From Pogonophryne albipinna (lineage: Eukaryota; Chordata; Actinopteri; Perciformes; Artedidraconidae), in contig CM053263.1 in the NCBI GenBank assembly GCA_028583405.1, positions 4,068,715-4,132,714 on the forward strand: a stretch of DNA of 64,000 nucleotides, in the 5' to 3' direction. Under the pieces are notes generated by a model, which was not told the DNA's origin, ran no database searches, and saw nothing but the letters and a program-made list of their open reading frames with translations. The translations under genes and the position numbers were made by a program. This document shows positions 1-23,800 of the stretch, in pieces; the stretch's first letter is position 1, and each line of letters begins with the position of its first letter.

Positions 1-379
1 TAGTATGAGTGCTGACGATACACTCGAAACGCACATCTCTCCACAGGTTCATCCGGGCCTCACATTAAATGCAGAAATCCACATGCAATACCAGTGTTTC
101 AACAGCAGATGTCACCATTTTCTACTGTATCATATGCTTGGAAAAGGTGAACCACAACACAAGTGCTTTCAGTGCTTCAGAAGGCCTCTTCCCCAAAACC
201 CTTACGTTAAAAGTTTACAATTCTGCAATAATCTCAACACTCACCTTTGTTCTATCCAACTGGAACTGGTTGCAGTGTCGGCCATGTTTCCATCACCTGC
301 TTGCATCAAATTCACTTTTTAAATCCAGTTCAGGTAATGGACACACCTTCCTGCTGCCAGCTGACAATCCATTGCTGCC

Positions 380-540
380 TTAGCTCCCTGGTCTTCAGGC
401 CCTAGTCCTTTCTTGGTCCCCCGGCTTCCTTTATTTTTTGTTCGTCTGTTTGTTTTGTTTGTCCACCATGTACAGCGACCTTGGGTCCCTTGAAAGGCGC
501 TATATAAATATCATTTATTATTACTATTATTAGCTGTCCT
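380..540 (+). repeat. 3' tail of a fish non-LTR retroelement (SINE/LINE-like)
   Basis: The sequence reads CTTGGGTCCCTTGAAAGGCG, then CTATATAAATA, then an (ATT)n tail at about 515-533. This is the typical conserved tail followed by a short tandem end of fish SINE and LINE copies. The rest of 1-380 shows no recognisable feature. Confidence 0.55.
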
Positions 541-689
541 ACATCATGCCTGTTGAAAATGGCTTGCTGCCTGAGCTATTATCCCTCAAGTAACAAAATC
601 CCACCATGCACTGACTATCTAAAGCTGCCTTTGCCATTCATATACATTGGTTTCGGGAAATAAAACACGGGTGACAAGAGAGGTTAGGA

Positions 690-1013
690 ACAATGCAATG
701 CACATTTTAACTTTATTTCTAAATATTATCTTACATTTTGTGCAAAAACCTGGTCTTTGATATCAATGTGCAAACACAGGTCGTTAAAGAACACTTCTTG
801 TGCAAAGCAAGCATCTCATGACAAAAGGCTACTCAATCAATAGTTAAATAGTGCATATCAATTTAAATATATCCTTAAATAGAATCTAAACTAAACAATA
901 CAGAATGCTTTACAAGGAGTCAAAATGATCTGTTAAGTTATACTAGTAAATCATGCTACAGCTGCAAGATAAAAGGATCAAAGAGCATTGTCTTTGAATT
1001 CATAAAAAGCAGT
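690..1013 (-). other. 3' UTR and poly(A) signal of the TMEM53-like gene
   Basis: Directly after the TAA stop the minus strand is AT-rich and non-coding. It reaches an AATAAA hexamer at 717-712 (TTTATT on the plus strand), so a cleavage site near 695 is plausible. The exact end is inferred. Confidence 0.5.
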
Positions 1014-4224
<3,211 letters not shown>

Positions 4225-4340
4225 TCTGCGGAGTTACAATGTCCCGGGTCGCCCTGGTGCTCCTGTTCGCCTGAAAACTAGTTCGGTCGGCCGGTCAGAT
4301 CTGCCGCGGAGGAGCTTCTTCTTCGTGTGGTTGGTGGTGT
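4225..4340 (-). promoter_or_regulatory. Probable 5' UTR and promoter of the TMEM53-like gene
   Basis: The sequence just upstream of the ATG at 4224 is GC-rich with several CpGs (around 4245-4312), in contrast to the AT-rich surroundings. No TATA box is evident. The transcription start was not determined. Confidence 0.3.
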
Positions 4341-7257
<2,917 letters not shown>

Positions 7258-7561
7258 GCATCAGTAAAAGCTGGACGTTTTCTCTGCCTGGCTCAGCATG
7301 ATCACTTTCGGGTTCAGTCTAGCAGGAAAAAGTTTGAAAACTCAACCCTGGCCTCAGAGGCCACGTGCTTGTGTTACCCTCAGCACTAACCCCCCTCTCT
7401 ACCCCCACCATTAACATTAACCTATTTAGGACCCCCCCCCCCCTCATCCCTGCTGATCCTCTATACATTTCCCCTCATCAAAACGCTCTCTCCTTGGAAG
7501 AGAAAGCCTCCATCACTCTCTTCTGACCCCCCTGTAAAACTCCAAGGCCTCTCACCCGTCT

Positions 7562-7601
7562 CCCCCTCTCAGCCCCTCTCAGCCCCTCTCAGCCCCTCAG
7601 A
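7562..7601 (+). repeat. 10-bp minisatellite (AGCCCCTCTC), about 4 copies
   Basis: Near-identical decamers in a C-rich stretch that runs from about 7390 to 7600 and also holds a poly-C run near 7432-7443. Confidence 0.85.
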
Positions 7602-12299
<4,698 letters not shown>

Positions 12300-12468
12300 A
12301 GGAGCTCCAACAAGCCGTTTAGGACAGAGAGTCAATACACATACTTTACAGAGAAGCTGTTTGAGAAACCAATGTGAGTTTGGAAAATTGCACAATGTAA
12401 ATGTATTCTAGTAGACCTCAACAATGGAATTATGATCAGTAGAAATGGCCATGACATGGGACCTTTAA
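12300..12468 (+). mobile_element. 5'-truncated second copy of the 1665-2586 element
   Basis: This stretch matches the terminal part of the element at 1665-2586, sharing GGAGCTCCAACAAGCCGTTT and then TAGTAGACCTCAACAATGG. It ends in CATGGGACCTTTAA. The upstream end and the CA tract are missing. Confidence 0.7.
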
Positions 12469-12699
12469 TATGAGGATTTTTTTCTGTGGAGTGGATTTGT
12501 TTGCAGAGCCAAAATGTCAACATCAGCATTCTGGTTGTGTATGGTCAAATATAGTACTTGGAAACAGCTGCATTCAGACTCAACCAGCTGACAGCGGGTG
12601 TACAGATGTGTGAAAGCTGAACATTGTAACATTCAGCATGTGTGTTTGCCTGACACTGTTTTCCAGTGTCCGCAACACTGGGCGATCTCCGCTAATGAA

Positions 12700-12943
12700 C
12701 AATCTGCTCGCTGAGGTGTGACCAAAGGCATTGTGATGGGAGCCACACAGTGGACTACTGATGCAGTGAGAGAGAGAGAGGGAGAGAGAGAGGAGGAGAG
12801 AGAGAGAGAGTGGAGGGAGGGAGGGAGACTGGAACACAATTCCACACAGACGAACGTACACTGGCTCAGTGAGACGGTCTCCTCTGCAGAACACACACAC
12901 ACAGCTGGCTCTGGATTGTGATTCTTATTCCCTTCATCTGCAG
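12700..12943 (+). other. Possible 5' untranslated exon upstream of prrt4
   Basis: A stretch with a purine-rich (GA)n run at about 12768-12830 ends in CATCTGCAG followed by GTACGT, a good donor. It is the best candidate first exon for prrt4, whose start-codon exon begins with a clear acceptor at 17727. No coding content is seen, and the link is a guess from strand and position. Confidence 0.22.
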
Positions 12944-15900
12944 GTACGTTTCATCTGTCTCTCTGCATGTGTGTGTTAAACAGCTGCTCTGCATCTACTG
13001 TAAGAATAGGGACTCCAATATGCATGCTGTTACACGCTGAGAAACACACTGTAGCTGCAGCTATAGGTAAACCCACTGACACACACTTACATATTGTATT
13101 TCCTTTCAAACATGTAATGAGGCTTGTGGTTGATCTAAATTCATTGATACACATTCGAAACAGGGATCAGAGGAATCTATTGGCAAAAGTAAAATGTGTA
13201 CATTGGGTGTTCTTTATGTTAAATGTGGCATCTGGATAACCCTGATTGATACACATCTGTAATGTTCCCGTTATTCCTATTGGATTATGTAATCATATCC
13301 ATCCATGTTAGCATAAGGATGTATGGAATGTTTTGATGTCAGCAAAACAGTCAAATGCTCTTGCAGGCATGGGTTGTTTATGTGTGTGTGTGTGTGTGCG
13401 TGTGTCTGTTTATGTGTGTGTGTGTGACTGGCCATTTGCACGTGAGTGCAGCACACTCCCACAAGCGGAACAGCGGAGCCCGAAAGGTGCTGAAATCCCA
13501 GGGATTAGCAAGACGTCTTTGGCTTCAGCTGTCACCATGGCAAAGGCAGCCGGTGGAACGTCTGTGTTTGAGAGCGTCTTTTGTAATCAGGCATTCATAA
13601 GCTATAGGGCTAACACAAGCATTAGCTCGCCACTATTAATGTCATTCTAAAGCATACATGGGAATATGTTTGATCAGTGCTCAAAGTGGGGGCTTAAAGA
13701 GGTGGAGTATCTGAGGCATGGAAAGTGTGAGGAGAGCCCAACTGAACCAAGAAAAAGGAAAAATGGAGAGAATCAACAAGTTTCTGACCGCACTGTTGAT
13801 GTTACTGGAGGAGTTTTGCATGTGGAAATGGGATTTGTAAGAGTGCATGTAAGAGAATCAAAGAAGATTAGAATAGAAAGGCATTCATCTTGTTCGTAAA
13901 TAGCACGACTCAGGATGTTTGGTTGGAAAGCTTACCTGTTGGATTCGTGCCCGTGATGCTGCTTATTTGACCAGAGGTGTCTATTCTTGGACACAAGAGC
14001 AGCAATCATTACCAGGGACTATTGACTGAAGCTGGCTGCATCATGTCTGTGTGGGGGTCTGTTACAACGCAGTGAGGGTATGAGAGAGAGAAAAAGGAAT
14101 AACAGTTCACTTAGATGGGGAATGATGTAACACAAACAGCAGTGAGAGAAATGTTACCAAGACAGATATAAGAGTACAAGATCCTCCTAAAGATGTTCAA
14201 AACTGTGGATCTATTCCTTTAAAATGTGCGAAACAACACATTTCTGCTCTTGTTTTTAGACAAACTAGCCAGTGGAAATGTAATATCGCAAAATATGGAG
14301 GTCAATAATACGAGGGATTCATTTTAAATGACAGTATTGATATTGCGTGTAATATCTCTAATCAATCTTTATTGATATAAATAGTGTGGTGTTATCAGTA
14401 CCAATGAAGTTAATGACCTGTTACATGATTACTGGGACTGAAAGAAAACAAATAAGACTGTAGTTCTGTCTTTGAGGACATTTATCATCTTAAATTCATG
14501 TTTTCTTCTTGGTGGTTTCTGCCCTGGCCGTATTGACGCCTACATGGATTGATAGATGGATAGTCCGACACTTGGGCGCTATATTAAGCTCTTTAAGACT
14601 TCATAAAGCCCTTCAAATGTACTGCTTTACGCACAAATAAATACCTGCTGGCTTATAGCGGCCAGTCAGATTGAATTCCTGCAATATTGACATCCCTGCG
14701 TAGCGTCAAAGTCAGGAGAAGACAACAGGAACAAAACGTTGACTCCTTAGATGGGAGATAGAGCATTGAGATGTTAAGGAGCTGCAATCCAACAGCACGT
14801 GGGAGGATGTAAATACAAGTGCACCTACAGATTACCATAGGAATAATTCTAGAGTGAGAACTAGTGCTTGTAAATATGCACGCCCACACAGAGCATTCAG
14901 AAAACTGTCTCCCCAAACAGCAGCCATTTGCAAGGAGGTGAATTACTCCATTATCCTGGACGGTGCCATTGATTCACACGCTTATAGCAAGTTTGTTAAG
15001 TAGTAATGACATGGTCACACCGTCAATCCGTCTCTAATTGTGACTCCCCTCAGTGGAGAGCCTCTCCATTTCAATCACTCAGGAGCGACACTCTTATTCA
15101 GTCCTACACCTTTCCGTTTCTCTCCTTTTCCATTCTCAGACAATCCAATTTTCATCTTTCTCTCTCGTTAGATTTACTACAGTGGCCTTAATATGCTCTC
15201 GCAGGGGATTGCAACTCTGCCCTCAGACTCATTTAGAAAAGAGGATTTTCCATAGAGAAATATGTTACAGCAGGTGGGAGGCTGATTGAGAACAAGATGG
15301 CTGATGGTCCTCGGAGAAGTGAGAGAGTGGGGGCTTCTCACAAACCCACACACACAGACTCAATTGGAAGGCAGGAGTCTGTTTACAGAGTTAATGAAAG
15401 AGGCTTTGGCATCAAACTAAAATGAGCATTAGGGAGACTGCAGCAGAGTTGACTCTCCTTGACGACCGATGCCTCAACTGCATGTCAATATGGAGTCTTT
15501 GTCTCTCTTTCTCTCCTCTATTGCCCTTGTCTTTTGCTCTCTGCCCTTCTCTCCACTACAGTGTCTTTGTCAGGAGCAGCCAAACAAACGCCAGTGAAAT
15601 AATAGAGGGGGACTTGTAAATTCCCAACAGACACTTTTTATAGTTCCTTTCCACTTGCTCAAACCAGACGATGCTTCAACCAGGAGGCTTGTTTTTGATG
15701 TGGTGACGAGGGGTGTCAAGAAAGTTAAAAGCCCAATCTGGAATGAGAGTAAATCACAAGCTGTGCTGTGGTATTTCCATAAGTGGCTAGCACTGTACAT
15801 ATTGTGTTAGCTTCACTGCTAGTAATGTTATCAATTAGTGCAGTTCTAATTGAGTTCATGTAGTGGGATATACAGTAGCTAATGGTAGAACACCCTTCAA

Positions 15901-17727
15901 AAGTGATATATGCACATTATTATTAATTTAAGGATATTCTTTATTGGGGCTTTAATAGATACATATAATGCTATGATTAATGCTATGATATGTTGGATTC
16001 AATTCTGACAACTTGAGGAGGATAATCTTTGATAAAGTGCCAAGATAAGATGAGTCAGCCCTCACTAACAAAATAACTTGAATCTAATTTAAAAAAGTAA
16101 TAAAAAGCAATGTAAATGCTTGTTAGTGGAAAGAATGGGATCGAAACATCCTAAAACTGTTGTTGAAAATGAAATGTCCTGAACTTGTAAAAGTGATACT
16201 GGAGCGAAATGTGAGAATGTTAGCAAGACAAAACTATTCCCTCTGTTTAAATAATTGATCAGTTGTGCATCAGATCAACAAAAAGGCAATCAAGGATAAA
16301 AGATCATTTCCCCCAAGCTTCAAAACGAATTATAATGTTTCTATAAATAAACTTGGTTACTCAACAAGACATCTTTGCTTTAAAGGCAGCTTTTAATAGT
16401 TTATTGGCCATTATGTAAGCAATCATAAGTAGCTGGCAACATGTCTTGAAAAAGGGAACAAAGTGTGCATGTGTGGGTGTGTGTGCCTTCCACAGAGCAG
16501 TACATGTGGGCGAACCAGTACACATGCTCTAACATGCAGAGTCAGATCTAAATCCATTTACAATCATATCTCCGTACGCATCAAATGTGACCCAGTGCGG
16601 GCTGGTTGGTGAAAGCTTGAGGTCGGAGTTATCCAAAGACAACCTTACTTCATTGGAAGCTGGTTTTCATGTTGTTTAGTCAAAATGCTAAAACTGGAGA
16701 GTGTGTGGGAAGCTTTACGTTTGACCGCCCACAGACTTCATATCACAGGATCTAACTGTGCAATGGCTAGTTTCATCCCTCTAGGTGGGAACAGAGGGGG
16801 AGATGGCAGGCAAAGATTCTGCAAGCAAGAGTCTCTGAGGGTAGGGACTGATTGATCTTGTTGATGGATACAAAATAAAAAGCTATAACTTAGAGGAAGA
16901 TAGAGAGAACTGGCGTGGACTAGGTCATAAATAAACTTGTCAGAGAAGAATAGAAGATGGAAAGTGTAAAATGACACTCATAAAGAGAGCATGATAGAGA
17001 AGCAGGAGAGAACTTCAGTCTGATGGCAGATTTCAGTGACTATTGATGTTTCTTTGCCTTCCCACACAAACAGATCTTTCCCTCCGCTTTAAAGAACAAA
17101 TAAATCCGAGATTGAAAGAGAACAAGGCCAGAGCTGGGGGTTAGGGTGGAGGGAGAGGGGGGTGTAAGTACAGCTAAGGCATACAGGTTGTTGTTCTCAC
17201 AGGGGAAATTCCTTTGGTGCTCCAGTCCTTTCACTGAGGCAACAGACTAGTGACTTTGAACCTCTCTGAGCTCCACAAAAGAAAAAGAGGTCCCCTCTTT
17301 TCTTATGTTGGCAACCCGGACCCTAATTCTTTACTAACCTCCCCCCTCCCCTACACATTATTTATTGACCACTCCTCACTGAGTACTATACATTACGATG
17401 GTAGTCCTTTAAGTTTCAGTCTTCTAATTGGTCAGTCCTTGTAGCCGCCCAAACACAGCAAGACAGCATAACATAAATACTGACCTCCAAATAACGGGAC
17501 ACCACTAATTGTGGGGTGTCTATAATACCAAAGTCTTGTTGTGATTTGTGGAGGGTAACATATTTTTTAGCTTGTTAACTTAGGCAGTGTGTGATGGCTG
17601 GCATAGTTTACATCACTGTAGAAAATAAGCTGTAAAAACCAGGTCGCCGTTTTCATCAACTCAAATTTAGCTGCCTGAGAGTGGATAAAGTGTGTCACTC
17701 AGTGTCCTGTGTGTTCTTGTCTTTTAG
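12944..17727. other. Intergenic or first intron of prrt4, no coding exon seen
   Basis: No splice-flanked coding exon. There is a TG-rich stretch at 13380-13430. The rest has no structure that I can name. Confidence 0.5.
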
Positions 17728-17818
17728 GCCATTTTGCCGGAGAGCCAGCCAAACCCGCCTCAGGGAGCAGGGGAATGGAGAACACCATGTGAACGGTCCA
17801 TACGCCACTGTCGCCAGC
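17728..17818 (+). other. prrt4: 5' UTR part of the prrt4 start exon
   Basis: The acceptor CTTGTCTTTTAG ends at 17727. The sequence to the ATG at 17819 stays open in the same frame, so an upstream in-frame start cannot be excluded. The signal peptide right after 17819 argues for that ATG. Confidence 0.6.
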
Positions 17819-20800
17819 ATGCTTCGCCTCCTCCGGACCTTGGCTTTTTGCTTCTGGTGTTTTTTGCTACTTCACAAGCAGGCTGTGGCTGACGAAGAGG
17901 GCCTTTGGGGACCAACGGCATCAAGAGAAGACCCGCCTGTAAAAAAAACAAGCTCCTACTGGTGGCCAAAGTTTCCTTCGATTCCCTCACTACCCTCACT
18001 ACCCTTCCGTATTCCTTACTTATCCGGGAGCAGGGACAGTGAGGATGAGGCTGCTGCGTTGACCACAACCGCCAAAAGTCTGACAGAACCAATCGATCCC
18101 TCGCAAGACAACTCGGGTTCAGGCGAAGGGAGCATTCTTGAATCCTCTGATCCACCCATCACTTCCACTCAGGGGTTCCTAACCAGCGTGACACAGATAA
18201 GAACGGACTCACTTCCCACGGGGACATCAGATTCTCCACACAGCAGCATAGCGCAGAGCCACAATGACACTCTTGTTTCAGACTCCTACTCTCCCACAAG
18301 CAGTTCTATCAGAAACACTCTGTTCAACAGTCCCACCAGCACAAGCACTCCTGGACAAAATGTAACACATACCCACCCACCGAGGGGCACCCCACCAGCA
18401 GCAGGGCCCAGCATGGGTGCCACTACGCAACACCTCCCAGAGGAACACACTGATAAAGAGGAGGCGGAAGATTTTACAGGAAAGATATATTTGACGATAG
18501 CACCAGAAACCACAGTGTTGACATGGGCAGAAGTCCAAACCACAACAACAACCCCAGGACTGGTGGAGACCACACTGACCAGCACACACTCGCTGAGGCA
18601 TATAACTCCCGCTACATCCTCAGAAACCACGTTTGTCAGAAAACCACTAGACTCCACTGTTGGTGTTACCCTCCGTGCTGGAGAGGCCACGATGACAGAA
18701 ACTCTACCCACCCAAAGTGAGGCTTACCTGGGCTCCTCTGAGACCAGGTCGGGGCCCACTGAGGACCAGCCGGGGGTAATCACCACTGCCAATGGGATCG
18801 ATCACAAATTAGGGCCAGAATCCATAACAAGCACAACCCAGAGCCAAAGGGTTAACTTCTCAACAGCAGGAGGTAAGCAAAGTTCAACAAATCAATGGAG
18901 GCTGGATTGACTCTATAGATGTGATCAATCATTGGAAGGCAGGTTTTAGGTGTTCAATAGCTGGCTGTCAAAAGGCTACTAGTAGTTTGGTTCGATCAAT
19001 GACATTTCTGACATGGTGAGTGGTCAAAGGGCCGACATCAGCATAAATCTAGATCTTCTTGAAACCCTGTGAAATTGGCGAGTCTAGAATCAACATTTAC
19101 ATGATTGTAAACAATGATTATGTGTTGGAATTTCTGTTTGCGTTGCTTGGACAGAGATTCTTAAAGGTAGAGTTTGGTGTTATTACTAGGAGGAGGATTT
19201 ATTGGATGGATATTTGCTTAGGCTACTAATCCTGTGGGAAAACAATGTTAGCAAGATGACGGCTTTCAGGAATGGAAGTTAATCCACAACATAGCAATCA
19301 AAACCAAAAATGCATTCATCTTTTATTGTATTTCCAATTCTTGCTTCCCACATACTTTGAATATTTATTAAAATAGTTATGGCATCAAAGCCTGTTGTGC
19401 AAGGATTCTTTGAGTGATGTGTTATTGTTCACTTAGTAAAATGATTAGTGAGTCATTTGTACCGAACTGTTAACTATGAATTGAACAGTGTATGATGAGT
19501 TTTAAAGCCACAAATACAATCCAACATACAGTAGCTTAAAACCATTACTTCAGTGAATGGAAGGAGAGGGTATTGGATTGAAATACCGCTCAATGGGGGT
19601 TTTGTTCCTCACAGAGGAGGAAAATGGGAAGATGATGATCTAAAATAGCTTCTGGTAGCCAGTAGGTTCCAGGAGTCTTTGACACGACATTGAGGCAGTA
19701 CCTCTTTCTTCACGGCCCATCCCCCAGCACCGGTGGAAGTCTGGTGTCTGTATGCCTAATGAGCCTTCAGAGGAAGGGCCTCCTCCAGGTACAGACGCAT
19801 TTATCATGTAGGGTCAAAGGTCGGGCAGGAAAATGATGAGTCGATTATTCTAAGCCTGAGAGACTGTGTCCGTATGAGAAAAGCATGATTGTTTGGAGGA
19901 TGTTTACACAGAGTAGTGTCTGCAATATGTAGGGAATATTGATATTTTCTGGGTGCCTATAAATTAGATTTTGCCAACAAATGATCCATTTATATCAGTT
20001 CACATACATATTATCAAATCCAACAGATAGTGCCTAAACCATAGTGCAAAAACAATAACGGACCAATACAATTATATGTGATCACCAAGTTTGCCATTCA
20101 AAATAAAAAACTATATTTTTACGGTTGTAAACCCAAAACGGAATCACATTTTAAACAACGCTTAGCTTATTGCTAGAAAATATATCTTGGTATGATCGAT
20201 TTAGTAGTTCATCTGGAGCCTTCAATCATATGACAATATCTTTCTCATATGCGATACGATAAAAAGCTTGAGAAAAGCTAGAAAATATACATTGATGTAA
20301 GATCGTCAATTTGTGTTTCAGAGGTCAACTTTAAGACATCCGCTTTTAGAGACTTAAAGATAGCAATCTATTCTTCACAATAAGTAAAGTAACATTAACA
20401 GTTAATTTGCTTTAAAAAACAGGTTGGAGGGGAATGTTTTCTCCCAGTGCTGGAATGCAAGCTTTTGAGATCTCCCACTCGGCTTTACGCGGATTGTTTT
20501 ACCCAGTGTTGTGTCTGCACTTGTTTTCAGCTGTGCACCGTGTGGTGGCATACAGGAAAGACAAGGGGTTGGGGCTGGGTGTGGGGGGGCTGCTGTGGCC
20601 GTGTATCAGTATTCCAAGCGCACACTCAGCGAAATCACCTCCTCTCCAGTGGGACCATCGGCTCGCCAGTCGCTGTTCATGGATGCTGAACATGCTTCTC
20701 GCCATTTAGTCTAGTCCCTCCCCGTTCCCCTCATCTGCTATTTTCTGCCTCTGTACAAACACACACCCCTGTCACTTTTTTCCCAAGGACAGACGGCTAT

Positions 20801-23800
20801 GGCTGCTCTGAAGGGGGAAAATGTCCTGACAGGGATCAGGGAAGCTTCTAGTCAGCCATGTAGAAATGAAACCCATTACAAATATGGTGCATTTACACAT
20901 CGTAGTAGTCTGCTTAGTGTGGTTTTTGGCTGGACTCTTACAGTGTTTAAACACTCCCACCTTACGATTATGAAAATGAAAGCGTGGCACCCCTGCATTA
21001 TCATACATTATCCCAAAGTGAGCATTCTGTATGTGTGCTGTGATGTATTTTAAGCTGCACAGGGTGAATCACTCCCCTGCTGGAGGTGTGGAACATCTTC
21101 ATCACACAAACGGGTTTTCATTGATCGAGAGGGTGTTCACCATGTGGCGATGCCCTTGAGAACGCTGTCAGGTATCTAAAAAAACAAAAACAGCTCTGCA
21201 TCTGTTTCCAGTCCTCCACTAAAGGACAACTGATAGCAAGGGCAATAATGAGAGAGCAGAAACACAACACAGAGGCTGTTGTGATGTGGGGGCTGAACAT
21301 GTAGGCTTTCTAAACCCTCGCAGATAGCCACTGCTGTAAATTCTCTTCCAAAAAGCTTTCCTTTCTCCTGCTCCTTCTTTCCCCTCCGCCCACCCTTTTC
21401 ATTACTGTATGTCGCACTAATAAGCAGCAGCCTCAACACACTCCATTAATACGTGCAAGGATGAATTGACCGGAGAGATACCTAAAACCTAAAGCACAGC
21501 CATTGATAGATAAATTGATTAAGGAAATGGATTTACATGGAGATGCACGTGACATGAATATTTGATGCCTCAGTATGGAATTTACATGGGAAAATGGCAT
21601 TAATGCTAATGGTAAACTGGGGTGACTTTATATTATGTTAATATTCTCATAATGACTCCTTTAGCCGAGTCCATGAGTTATACAATTCTGGACGGATTTG
21701 GCCTGTTTGTTTTTTGGATTTCACATACAAATACGCAATTATAGAACAATAGGGATTATTTTTCACCTCTATTCATACTGACTTTTAAAGTCAGAGGGTG
21801 TAATGCCGTTTGAAAATCCTGTAAATCCCCTAGTAACTATCCTAGAACTGAACCAAATTAGCAACAGCATGATGACATTTTGTGCAAGTAGATTTTGGAT
21901 GAGTCCTAATCATTTTTCTTCATCTGATTACACGCTTCCGACTCTCTAATGTACCGCTATCCAAGCCTTTCCTCTTCTGTGTTATCACTCTAAGCTCAGG
22001 GTGTTTGCTACAGAGCCGCACACTCTTCACAAACTCACTCGGGGCTTACTGTACGCATCTAAAGAAGAGTGTAATGGATTCCATCGTCTTCTATTGTTCC
22101 TTATTTCTGGAAGCAAAAGATAATGAGGAGCCTCTGAAAATGTAAACACTATGAATAACTACCGTGGTTAAAGGGCCTTCGTTACTTCAACAATGTTGCC
22201 CACTGTGGGTGACACTTTAAATTATAGTTTGGCAATAAGTGTGATTGAAACCTAAATTAAAAAAATAGGAACAACAGACAGAACGTCATACTCTAAGGTC
22301 ACGAAGGCCATATGAAATGACGTAGTAGTTAAACTAAATCAGTCAAATGAAAATTCAGCACATGTGTAATGATGAGCTGTTCAGCAAAACCTCTCATCTC
22401 TTTATGCTTTTATTTACTCTGTCAGCAGGGTCTCTGTGAATAGCCAGTCATCAGAAATGTTGCTTGTGATGTGCTAAAGAGTTGATTTCCGTCCATGAGT
22501 GAGTGAGCTCAGTTGCTAAGTTTTGACAAACATTATCGTCTTCCAACAATAAATCAACTGAATAGCGTGATTTTGGCTTTTGTGTATGTTGTGATGTGCG
22601 TTCTTGTGTGCAGCAAACACTGGGACTCATTCCTTAAAGGTCCCCTATTATACTATTTTTCAACAATAAATTATAGGTCTCAGATATACAAAAAATGTCT
22701 CTTAGGTGTTTGGCTCGAAATAACAAACAGATCATTGTAACATGCCATAAACCCCTCTGTTTCAGCCCTGTTCCAAAAGTGCCGATTCTGTATCTGTAGC
22801 TTTAAATGCAAATGAGCTGCTGCTGGCCACGCCCCTCTGTTAAGTTATTGGTTTAAAAAACACAATGGTGCTCTAGGAGGAGATTCAGGTGATAAAGTGG
22901 GCGGGTGTTACCTTGGTTGGTTACTGGCAAATGGAAGCACAACCCAAAAAAGACATCACAAAGTGTCCACAATCTGATCAGCTCATTTTCAGACTGTTTT
23001 TTATGTAGATGGATCAGGAGAAAAAGAGAGAGAATCTTTGTTCCTGGAACTTTCCAAATCTCTTAACACAGAGGGGACACACATTTATGTATAAAATACA
23101 TGCAAAAGTGGATTTTGCATTTGGTGACCTTTAAGAAAATGATGCTCAAACTGGTGAAAAACTCCACAGGGCATCTTTACAATTTTCAAACGAATACATA
23201 AAGTTCTGCAAACAAACACAACTCAAACTAGACAATCTAACTTACATTTCTTATATTTTTGATTTATTGTATCTGGCTCAAAATATAGCAACAATGATTT
23301 TTCGTGAAATAAACTGTGCAGGTGTGTAGACTTCCAGCTGTTTGGAAGAGACTCTGATTTGAAAACTTTGAAAACTTACAATGAACTTGCATTGCTCTAA
23401 GCATGACCTAGATCAGGGGTTCCCAAACTTTCTTCCCAAGAGCCCCCCCAAATGACTCCTGTTGGAAGTTGCGCCCCCCCCACACACACAAGCAGTAATT
23501 AAAGTTTAAAAGTCTCAAAATGCTACATCTACTGTCACAAACTGGATGAATGTGAAGTATTTTGTTAAAGGAGGATGAAAGCGTAATTAAGGAGCACTAT
23601 TGGAGCGACTTTGATGGTTATTGGACTCAGGATTAATTCATTTGGATTCCCGCTGTATGAAGAAATTAAAAGGACGGCGCGGAAGTGGAAACAATTCACA
23701 AAGGGATTAAACTGTTTACAACACATGCTCAAAGTAAACCGGATTTTGCCGATGTGTTTATGTGGATTCAAAAGTCGTAAATAATCTACAAAATGGAGGA

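Noticed and set aside
17760..18711. Minus-strand ORFs opposite the first prrt4 coding exon
   Set aside because: They are shadows of the plus-strand gene, which has a signal peptide and valid splice junctions.
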